NCBI RefSeq assembly: GCF_035083965.1
Contig: NC_089722.1
Span: 29,934,958 to 29,998,957, forward strand
Source: Branchiostoma lanceolatum
Lineage: Eukaryota > Chordata > Leptocardii > Amphioxiformes > Branchiostomatidae
Direction: 5' to 3'
Length of the DNA: 64,000 bases
Under the pieces are notes generated by a model, which saw nothing but the letters and a program-made list of their open reading frames with translations, did no database searches and was not told where the DNA came from. Positions within the stretch are counted from its first letter, which is position 1, and each line of letters begins with the position of its first letter. Shown one piece after another: positions 1-12,000 of this stretch. Made by a program: the position numbers and the translations under genes.

Positions 1-40
1 TCCAGCCTTGATAGCCCTAACTGATAAGATTAACCCTGAC

Positions 41-3000
41 CTCTTGTTGTAGCCACTCCCACTCCTTGTCACTGACCAGTCTCTTCCCCACCATGGAGGC
101 TGAAGGTTCGCTACTGGAGGCCTTCGCAGCCGCCACCAACGTCTGAACCTCCTCGTTCTCTGGAGTTTGGGCTGCATAACAGGACAATGGTGTTTTATTG
201 AGGCAAGGAAAACAACTACTACATTGAGATTGAATGTGTTGGGTAACACATTAAGGTGTGCAGTCTCACCAGCGTGGACCCGCCGGACAGAGCCGCTTGG
301 AAACGTGGTGTGAGGACTATATGACTGCCGGCCAACCCTGAGTGAGGGACCCCAGCAGCAGTATACTAAATGCATTTAAGTTCGCGTGGTTTTTACTTCG
401 CACTAATGCGAAAATGGAGTGTTTGCCGTGGTTTTAAGTTTGCGGCAGCACTATAGTCACATACTGCTACAGTATTGGACAAAAATGTTTGCGATGATTT
501 TAAGTTCGGCGCGAAAACCACGAACATAAAACCACCGCGAACATTTCTGCATTTACAGTAATCAAATACTGGATACTACTGCTTACGAACAGGCACATGA
601 TCTTCTAATAACTGGATAAACTAACCAGTAGTTGCTACAGTAACTTGTCCAGAACTGACTGAAACTTGATAACAACATTCATGATCATGGCCTTACACGA
701 AGTAAAAAATGTTGTTTTGGCGAAATAAGATTCCATAGTCCTGCCCACCTCAGTAAAGATATAGACAAGCAAAATAAAATCGTTGGTCAAACTGCTTATT
801 GCCATGCTATCATTGGTGGATTGTGATGAACAGGCAGGATCAGTCTAATATGTTTATTTTATGCTCCATGATAGGTGTTTATATGCTTTTTTCTTCTCAC
901 CTATTTTTCGAACTGCATTGTATAGATTTAATGTATGCAGATTCTCACAATATGACTGATTAAGAGCATCTTACATAGCCTACACAAGGCTTTTGATCTC
1001 AATGGCAAGATATATGTACATTACAATCAGCTCCCAAAGCTCTCACCTGTGATTGCTTTCTGCTGTGCCTCTGTCAGCGTGAAGCTTAGCTGGGAAACCT
1101 TGTCCTCGTCTCCGCTCACAAACGGTCCAAACTCCTCCGAACTCTGCGAGGAGGCCAGATTCTCCGCCGACTTGGGTCTCCCCAGCAGCGACATACTCCC
1201 CACGTTGAGCGTGTCTCCTTCTATACACGAGCTGGACTGAGTTCTCCTGATTATGGCCTCTTCGGTTGAAGGACTACGTGTACGTGCGGACTCTTCAGAC
1301 TTCTGTGTGCTGATAGACGCCGTGGAAGACCTTGCTGAGGAGCTTCCCAAGGACGTTTTACTACTGGATAGCTGGATAGAGAAGCAAACATTTGTAAGAA
1401 GCAACACAAACAATGACGTACAAACTTGTGTGTTACGTATGATATGCGTAAATTGTACTCAACCATCATAAAGCACGATCACAAATGACTGTGATGAAAA
1501 GTATGAACAACATTAATCCTAAAAAAACAAGTCATGTCAAAATATTGAAAGTTTTGAAGCTCTCCCATCACAAAGGAAACTTGGGCCTATAATCTTGAAG
1601 TTTGCGTTTTGAATCATATACCATTTGTTATAATGTTGAGCTGTATGGATTCCCATCACCAAGGAAACTTGGGCATAAATATCTTTGTGTTTCGAATCAA
1701 ATACCATTTGAAAATAACTTGAACCATTTAGATTTCATTATATCTAGGCTTGTTCTTCACTGTTGTCAGTCAAAAGGGCAGCACCCAGCTCCAACAAAAA
1801 CGAAGATTTGCAAAAACAAACAAAAATGTCAACCTGTTCAAAAAAGCCTGAACTGCATGACATGAAACTGATGAAAATGTATTTTCCTCAGCTTAAAACT
1901 AACAGCATGGGCTCCCAAGCATGAGTGGGATGGGGAAAAAATTAAAACTGGAGACAGTCCTGAACAAAAACCAACAGTATTTTTTCCACCTCCACCAGAA
2001 ATTTGCTGATCCTTTGAGAATACCTTGGGTGTAACCTCTGGATCGGACAGAAGTCTTTGGAGCCTTTTCTTTCTCAAAGGGGGTGCAGGCGAGGGTGGCG
2101 CAGGTTTAACCTCTTTCATGTTGAGTTGGATGACAACCGCCTGTGGGGGGGACTTGGGCCGAAACTCTTTAGAAGGCTCCTGGAGTAGACCATATTTATT
2201 CATCTTAATCAACCTTACATGACAACATAGTCCTTGATTACTTAATTACATGGTGCGTATCCATGATTTCAGCATGTTATCATTTTTCCACAAATTACTG
2301 TGAGCTGTAATATACATGTACTCCTATTGGTAATTGCAAAGTAGGCTTCTAAGGATTGAAGAACCCAAAAGGTTTGACCCTCCACCAAAGCAAGACAACA
2401 TGTAACAGGTGAGCCAACAGCAAGGCTAGCTAGACACTACTGTAGATTTGCTGAAGTGGAAGAATTGTGCTCACGAATGTCTCCTGACAAACCCAATTTA
2501 CCCATTCATAGATACTTATGTTAAGATGGTTCGAGTTTTCCTTTAGACAAACCAAAGCCAAAAGCCCTAGACAGACAAGACCACCAAAAACTTTGACATC
2601 GTCCCACCAACCTCTTCCCCATCCTTCTCCGGCAATATAACCAGGAAATCCTTTTCCCAAGACTCAGACATGGCCAGCAGCTCGTTTGCTTTCATCTCAT
2701 CGTCATCAAGTTCGGCTAACTCCTCATCGTAGAAAGTGGAACCACTTCTAGGGACAAACATCTCGGAGAAACTGTCCTGAAACTGCCGAACTTTTGCCGG
2801 GGGAGACGTCAGCCTATCTCTTACCGAGTCGATCCCACTCTGGACTTTGGACATGACAAGGAGACCGGGATGAGAGAGACTTTTCTGAAGTCTGGCTCGG
2901 AAATCTTGCGGGGAGGGCAGATCGTCCTGAAGTTGAGGTAACGATGGAGCAGAGGACAGCTTCTCTTTAACAGAATCTAGCTTACTGTTAACCTCGGCGA

Positions 3001-6000
3001 CAACGTTGGGGTAGGAAAACTTGTCCTTGAGTTTGGAGTCCTGAGGAAGAGACTCTTGCGTTTCGGGGGAGGACAGATTGTCGTCATATTCCACAGAGGG
3101 GGGAGGACTTGAAGGCTTCACTTTTGGAGGAGTGAAGGTTTCTTTGACTGTCTCTAGCTTGCTTTGGATTAAAGAAAGAACACTGGTTGTCGGATATAAC
3201 TTTCTACGGACATCTGTGGCTGATTGGTCTGAACTAAGTGGCAGTTTGTGGGAGGAAAGATCTTCCCAGCTATGTGTTAAAGTGGAAATATCTGGCATAT
3301 TTTGCACAGAGTGGGAATGCAACTGATCTAAAGAGGAGGAACGATTCTTCTGGTTGTGTTTGACTGAGTGTTCAACTGTTTCACTTGGTGATGGGAGAGC
3401 TTCAGCTAAAACTACAGCTTCTTTAGACTCATTGACGTGTTGAGTTGGTAAGGAGAGGGCTTTACTTAATACTACAGACTTTTGTTCTTCCAGTACCACC
3501 TGTAAGAGAAGAACAACCTTCTGACCAAAAATTGTTGTCACAGTGTAAGGGGAAAAATGGTGGTATGACATTTGCAACCCCAGATTGAAGATCATCTTTG
3601 CAACCTGCACTACCTTGACAATTACTAACTATTACAGGCTTCACTTTCTGAGAGTGGTAGCACTAGACAAAGGTACAAAACGTGAAAAGTGAACACGAAA
3701 TAGTTTAGCTCACAAATGCTACGTACAGGAGGGCTGCTAACCACTGGACTACACATGCTACTGCAGGTTTACACGATGGTTTGAATGGTTGCATTTTCAA
3801 ACTGTATCAAAAACTCTCCCACTGAAAATGTGACAAATCTCTATGTGAAAAGGACAGTACAATGTACTATAAATAGATACTTTTCTTGGGGTTTGTGGAT
3901 AATTCCAGAAGGGGAGACCCTGTACCTGTGATTTAACTACTGCGGGTGGAGACAGACTACTCGTGGTGGTGGCGGTGCTCTTGACCTCCTGGGTCGGAGT
4001 GGAGGTGGTGGAACTATCGCTCTGTTCGCCCACCAGCTCTTTGGCGCGCGGCGTGCTCTGCAGAGGTGCAAGGAAAGTCGAGAAGAACTCCCTTTGTTGC
4101 TGGGGGACAGACAGAAGGAGAGAAGCACAGAGGGAGAGGCACACATTAGACACCACAGAAGGTGGGGAGATGACACACCAGGTGATCTACAACAGGGGTA
4201 CAGTGTCAGGTACTGCACACAGGTACAGGTAGGAAAGGTGTTACACTACCGTTTACTGAAAGCTGGTGGCAAAAAAGGGATAGAACACGACAGGAGCTAC
4301 TTGACATCAGTGATACATTCTTTGCATTTGCATGATTATATGTCAGACTCAGGCGTATTGGGATCTTTCTTTTTCATCATTTTTCAATCACAACTGATCA
4401 TAGCAAATGTACCAGTTTCAGTTCTATTCTACTTTTAGATGGAAATCAATCAAATAAACATCTTAGACTTCCTACAACAGCTTCTGGGGCTTTGATATTA
4501 TGTTCTTGTCAGCCGCAAGCAATTGTAACAGAAAGGGTAAGCCCATCATGTATTTGAATATACAATCATGGATACATGTAGCACATATTTGAATGCAAAT
4601 GAAACAAACTAAAACTCAAAACAACACACACAATTAACAACACACAATACCTGTTGCTGCTGCTGCAGTCTCTCCTGTTCATCTCTCAGCTGCTGCAGCT
4701 GCTGGATCCTCTTCTGCTGCGCCTCCCGCTCCGCATCCTGCTTCTGCAGCTCTGCAGGACACAAGGTCAGGTCACGTAGGTTACCTTTGACCTGTCAGGG
4801 GTTGTGACCTTTGACCTATCAAGCAGATATCTCACTGAAGCTGGGACACTTCGGCGACCTCGCTATGGCAGCTCAACGGATTAATAGACAAAAAATGTAC
4901 CTTTTTACACTTTGTGTGTTTGTCGTCTTTTTAGTCATTTTGCATGATATTCCCATTATACTATATAGAGTCAAGGGTAACACAAATCAAATTTAGGATG
5001 CAGCAATGCCGTCCAGTGAGATACCTGCTTTAAGGACTTCTTGATCTTGCCAATAGGCCATATCTTTTCGGAACAAAAGCATAAAAAGAATACATTCTAC
5101 AATCTATATTCTACTTCAGACTCACTTGCAGCAATAGAAAGAAATTTGAATCCACAATAAAAGTCCAACCTTGGACTTGGCGCTGCTGTTCCTCACTCAG
5201 CACTCCGCTCATCCTCTTCAGGTCAGTCAGCATCAGTCGCTGGGACTCCAGGAACTGGTCGTTGGCCAGCTCCCAAGTCTTCTTCAGCTCAGCATGCTTC
5301 CTCTTCTCTTCCTCAAGGAGTCTACAGACTGGGGATGAAAGACATAGATGATACAGAATGTATTCAAAATATTCAAAATTTAAAGACTGGATATCAAAGA
5401 TATATTATAGAGGATTTAATATCCTTAGCCCTCTGAATTAGCCGTTTGGTACCCAATTCCCTATTGGGCAGCCGGGAGAAGGTTAAACAGAATGCCGGGA
5501 GAAGGTTAAACAGAATGTGTTTTGAAACTAGAATAGGGCAAAATCATAACCTTTTTACAATCATAATAAAGTGTGGCAAGGTGCTCTTGTGGTTTGGATT
5601 GTTGACTTAGAATCTAAAGGTTAACGTTTTGGGTTCGAATCCCTTGCAGGCCAGAACGTTGAGTCTTTGGGAAAGGCACCTAAAACCTATTTCCACTAGA
5701 CCCAAAATGAGTACCTAGGGATGTTCTCTCGGATGGAAAGTAAAGCTGGAGGCCCAGTGTTTGAGGAGACCCACACCACGAGCACATTCAAGTTCCAACT
5801 TCAGTTATCGAAAAGAGTAGGAGATAAGCAGTGTCCTACCATCATGTAGCTCGGATCGGAGTTTGTCTGCATCCTCCTGTAGGACAGTCTTCTGTGTGTT
5901 CAGCACGGCCACGTACATCTCCAGGTCTGTCCGAGACGACTTCTCCACCTCCAGGTAGTGGTTCAACTCTCGAACCTAGGAACAGATTTCAAACATATAA

Positions 6001-9000
6001 TGTCTGTATGTCATTAAACTTAATGCTTACTGCTTCAGTTTAAAGAGCTACAGAAACTTTGGATGACTCTTCAGCACCAGGGACATCACCAAATCATGTG
6101 CAGATCTTTTTACTATTCCCCAGTAGCAGTGACATCAACAAATTATGTGCACATCTCCTTCAGACTATTCACTGGCACCAATGACATCATCAAATCATGT
6201 GCACATTTCCTTTTGATTGTATCTCAGCACCAAGGACATCACTAAATCACGAGCACATTTTCTTTTGACTGTTTCTCAGTACCAGTGACAAGTTTTGTGT
6301 TTCCATTTTGATAATACCATTATCATAAGTGTTTAAGATAAGATGATCCTACCCTTTCTCCCAGATCCTCTCCCTCCTTGAGGAGCACCTCACTAGTGCT
6401 AGTCCTGATGGCGGTGTCTACAGAGGAGAGTTCTCCAGCCGCTGCAGTGGGGTCACTTACAGTAGAAGATCTAGGCTGGAGGGGTGGAAAGGTAAAATAG
6501 TTACTTACACAGCACTTTGTTTTTTGGGAGTACTGTATTTTAGTACAGGGGAGTCCTGTTGTAAATGGCTCTAGATAACTTGTAAAGTACACGATTGGTT
6601 CTAGTTCTTTCTGTGCCACTACAAGTTGTGTTGAAACTCCAGATGTTTTGTACTTAAAGCTGAAGCCTTATGGACACCAATAAGCTGAAAAAGTAACTTT
6701 GATTTTCTAGTTTAACATGTGGATGTAGTCTTGCATTCTTCTTATTATAACTAACTGTGCATTTTTAATGGAATATTGAAAGACATGTTAACCTACATGA
6801 AGTGACCACACTGGTATTAACCTAATACTGGTTTATCTACAAGAATATCAAAGTAGTGAAACACTTGAGTCTGCTCCAAGACTGTGTTCACGCTGCCTTA
6901 CCCGTCCTTCCAGCTCTCGGATTCTGTCCTGACTCAGCCTGAGTTTCTCCTTAAGGGAGGTGATCTCCTTCTCCATCGGCATTACAACGGACCGCAACAT
7001 CTCTGCCTCCTCTTGGGCCTGATCAAATCAATCAATCAATCAATCTATCAATTAACCAATCACTGTAGGGTCTATCATTGGAAGCCCTTGTCTGCTTTTC
7101 TGTTCCTATCACTTCATTCATTCATTTTGTTGTATGGGGTTATTTTGTAGTTGGATATGATTGCACTGCAAGCCTTATAATTAAACCACTAAGTCTTACT
7201 TACCCAACGAAAACCCTGGAAATCAAAATAGAGAAATTGTTCTAGATGTAATTCTCGTAACTTGCTCTATGATAATAATTCCCTGGTATCTGTGCAACTA
7301 TAGTATAACAAAGACTTAGTCACCTGATTTAAGCTGCATTACTAATTAAAGGTGCCCTAAGCAATTTCAGGGGGTAAAACTGGAAGTATTCTGGATAAGG
7401 AAATCTATATGAAATTGACTTTCACTTAATATTAGCACATTTGCATCATTATTTCATACTTTGGGCGTTTGAAAAGAGCACAGAAACAAGCCACAAAAGT
7501 AGTATTTTATTTATTGGAACCACCCAATAATCAGCCCAGAATTCAGCCGTAACCGTTTTCTGTCTACAATTTTCGGTAACTTCCGGCCGTGTGACGTCAA
7601 AATGTCCGAGCATATTTCAAGTTGGATATGATTGCACTGCAAGCCTTATAAATAAACTACTTACCCAACGAAAACCCTGGAATGTCAAAATAGAGAAATT
7701 GTTCTAGATTTAATTCAGAATCTATACTTCTCATAACTTTCTCTATTAGTACCTGGTATCTGTGTAACTATAGGATAACAAAGTCACCCGATTTAAAATG
7801 CATTATTTATTAACAGTAACCATTTCATGAAAAGAATAACAATTTGTACGCAACGAAGTGTCTTTATCTACCTGGCATTTCTTTTGCCATCTGTCACCTT
7901 CCTAAGGACTATCTTACAGATATTTCATTTCAAATCTAAACTTTTGCAACTGCTGTAAGCTAGCTTTCTGAGTAACCCTCTACCTGCTAACATGTACTAC
8001 AACCAATACAAGTTTTGTGCCTGGATAAGCCTATAGTATGAAGAAGGTTAACATGTTGATCTTGATAGAACACTTCTCTACAGAGCACATTTAAGACTTA
8101 AAACTAGCATTATAAATCCGTCATACCTTTTTCATGTGTGCCTCCAGGTTTTCATCCTCAGTGCTGAGTGAAGTGGATGTTGAGGTTGTTGTACTGGAGG
8201 GACTTGCTCCCATGCTCACCATACGTAAAGACTTGGCTACGGAGGCCAGGACACTTTCTCTGTAGCAACAACAACAACAACAACAACAACACATCAGTGA
8301 CAAGTCAGAATGCTGTGTGACCGGGGCTACTTGGATGCAATTTTTCAGTTGTTAAAGCAAGCCAGAATGTTGTGATGTGTTATTGTGTGGAGAGGTCAAC
8401 AGCTAATTCAGTTTCAGTGTTTTATCAAACTAGCAATATACGTTGTAAATAAAGGCTTAATAATTAACATTAAGGACACAAAACTGACAGGTTTTGTAGA
8501 TTCTTCAGAATAAGATAGATAGAAATTGAAGACTATAACCAAATACTGCTCTTTCTCAATGTCAATGCCAACAAATCATTAAATGACAACTCTCTTCTGG
8601 TGGTAGACCATGGAATTCCGAAAAAAGCTGCTCTAACTATTGCAGTATTGGTTGGTTGGATCGGATGCCATTGGCCCTATGAACACAATGTATTACACAC
8701 AGTGGGAATGCTAATTAAATTCCTGTGTATAATTGCCACCATAATAATGGGTGTTTCTATGGTTGACCATATGAGAATCACTGCAACTGAGGTCTAAACC
8801 ATAAAAACGAGAGTAGAGGAAAACAGCAATTTCAAAATAACTCCCCCTTGTGAATGTCCAGAAAGCCACAATCTGCACCTATATCATAATGTTCTTATGT
8901 CTGTAGTGTCTACTCCTTATTCTAATGTTGGCTGACATGGCATACATTCTGGGACATCAATATATTCTCCATTTGCTTGAGATGGAAATCTATTGTTGTA

Positions 9001-12000
9001 GCACTGGGAAAACCTGTTCAGACATATGCATAAGACTGTGCATGTATGATAAACCCTACATATATGCACACTACCACCTCAAATTCAGAAGTACATGTAC
9101 AGTCCTGGAATATACCATTCTTTAATATATGCACCTTAGAGTAAAGCCTCTTTCAAGGTTAAATATCACCCTGCATAAAACAATTTCAATTTTTGAGGGG
9201 GAAATTTCTAAAGGTTATGCACATTCTGAAATCAACACTATGAGCAAAGAAACTCCATACTCGACATAATATTGCCAAACATATCAATAACAATTCACAG
9301 CAAAACATAACAAACATCCCACTGACCAAACTCTCTCCATTTCTTTAAATAAAGCTTCCCAACAGCAAAAATAAATCCTCTTCATCCATATATCTGTTTG
9401 ATACTATTTTGTAGACATATTTTACAACAATTCCCTGTTGGCCTCTTCCCTATCACAGGCAGATTTCAGCTCTCACTCTCAACACATTACGAGTACCACT
9501 GTCGCTAATGAACATGATTCATTCCCGACACTTACTATAACACGATTTGCATCACGTCTATCCATGATACGGACAAGATGTCGGCAGTCAGATGGCCAAT
9601 CACAGGAGGGTTAACATCCCATTTGGGATGACTAATGCATTTGAGCACTCACTCACATCGGCAAATTTGCACAATTTCCGTCCCAACACTTCTCAGTAAT
9701 GCCTTTTATGTAGCTATTTTACTAATCTTGTCTTAGATTCTCATTATTGGGAAAAAACTAATAAAATAGGCTACAATAAATTGTGAAGCTATTAGTCTAT
9801 GATTTTCTTTATTTTTGTGGAATTCTTTAAACAGCTAATCTAAAAGCCCAGATTACGCTCTAAATAATTTCTAATGACACAATATGCAAAAGTACAGATC
9901 TAGACATAGAGCACATTTATACTTTCATAGGCACATTACAGAGAAATGACATTGAAAGGCAAAAGACAAAATCAACAGCACATTTTGGCCTGCCATCATT
10001 TCAAAAATGATGAGAAACATTGTATCTAATTATTCAGGCCACACAAGTGAAAGCAAAAACTATAAACGTTAAAATCTTTGCGGTGGTCTTATGTCCATAG
10101 TTTTCGTGATGACCTCTTCACCGCAAACTTAAAACCATTACAAAAATATTTGTTCTTTCGCTTTCCTCTATCCGCCTATCCCTTTCTTCAACTGCAAACT
10201 CAACACCACTGCAAACACGCTATTTTCTCCATACCACGAAATGCAATCCAGGCAAACTTAAAGGCATTTACAGTAGATTTAAATGGATTTAAATCTCCCA
10301 ACTCACATGGCAGCACACATGTACATAATGTAGTTAGAGATTAATCTATTAACAGCTACAACTGTACTTGACGATATGATGGCTCAGACCATCATACCTA
10401 CACCACATGTTTTTCTCTTATCTGTAGCACGTGTAGCAAAATTGAAATCTAGGAATGTCACACTTTGATACTGTAGGTCTGGACACAAGAATTACAACAT
10501 CGAAATTTATTCTCCATGCAAAGCTATTTCTAAGGATACATATTAGGAAATTAGACAGAAGTTTATAGACATGTTCTATTTTGCGTTTTTCCCATTTTGG
10601 CCTGTATCATATGTGAAATAAAATATAAGATATAACAAAACCTAATATCTATTGTAGTCACATGCAAATACTGTTTTCATCACCATAGTGTATGATGTAA
10701 TGCAGCTTTAAAGGCGCCTTTGGTGTGGGATAACAGTTGATAAATTAGAAAATATCTTCTTCTACTCAACTTTAATTTTGCCTTTCAAATTATTTGAAAT
10801 TGTTACTGTCTTTCTCACGCACTACCGGTCATTCAACTGTTAACAACGTAATACAAAATAGATTGAGCAACTGGATAAATTCTGGTTGAATTTATCCAGT
10901 TTCAGATAACATCCACTATCTTTCATTGGTGAGTGAGAACATCAGTTGAAAGAAAGTGTATGCTATCTGAAATGTCTGACTCTTTAGAGAATCCATCCAG
11001 TTTATTTATTTATTCATTTATTGGTTCGGCATGTAAATGCCAGGGTTGCCCAACTAGCCATAGGCTATTACTAAAGGCGAACCGATGTGCAGCCAAAGGA
11101 CTGTAGGTTTTGAACCACTCACACCGGGAAGGACCCCTACTCTTCTCGATAAGTGCGGTGGGTTCTTTAACGTGCTTGAGGTGTGGCTCTCCTCAAACAC
11201 GGGACCTCCATTTAACGTCTTTTCCAAGGGACGTCCCTAACCGAAGCTAGGTACTCATTTACACCTGAGTGAAGTGAGGAAATTTGTGTTAAGTGCCCTT
11301 CCCAAGGGCACAACGTCCGGGCGCATGTCCAGACATGTCTGTGGGCAAGCCGGAATTGAACTTGGGTACCGTTGTTTGACGGCTGAATGTTCTAGCCGAT
11401 ACGCCACACGACGCCACGATCCATCCAGTTGAGCATGTGTTGGCAATTACAGTTAAAACTTTCATAATGTATGAGCTTTCAGTAAAGATAACCCCATTCA
11501 TAAAGGTAGTGCATGGCAGCAGGAATGCTACTCACTCTTTAGGTTCGGCCATTTTCTCCTTGAGCTCCTGTAGCTGCTGCTCCATCTTCTCCTGGTACCT
11601 GGACCAGCGGCTTCGCTCCTCCTCAAACCTCGTCTCGTACTTGGATGCTGTGGCCTGGCTTGCATCCCTGGCAGCCTCTACAACAGGAGGATCACAAATA
11701 AATTTGTTTGTTTGTTTGTTTATTTATTTATTTCATTCGCACAACAAGAAAAAACATAATATGTAATGCAATAAACAATAGATTAAACAGGTGCAGGAGA
11801 AGGGAAAAAGCGTACATAGCTTAAACAAGGCCCTTCACCTCTATAAATTAGTGTAATAATCAAAATTGATTGTAATCGACAAATGATATAGCAAAGTAAT
11901 ACATAGAATATGATAAGAATATGGGTTGCATTTCTATGAGGGAGTTAGAATTTTCCATTGCTATGCAAGTCCTCACCAAAAATATGCATCACAAAACAAT

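Noticed and set aside
8600-8797. 65-codon hydrophobic plus-strand frame inside a rabaptin intron
   Set aside because: It looks like a membrane peptide but is isolated and low in complexity, with no splice or start context.
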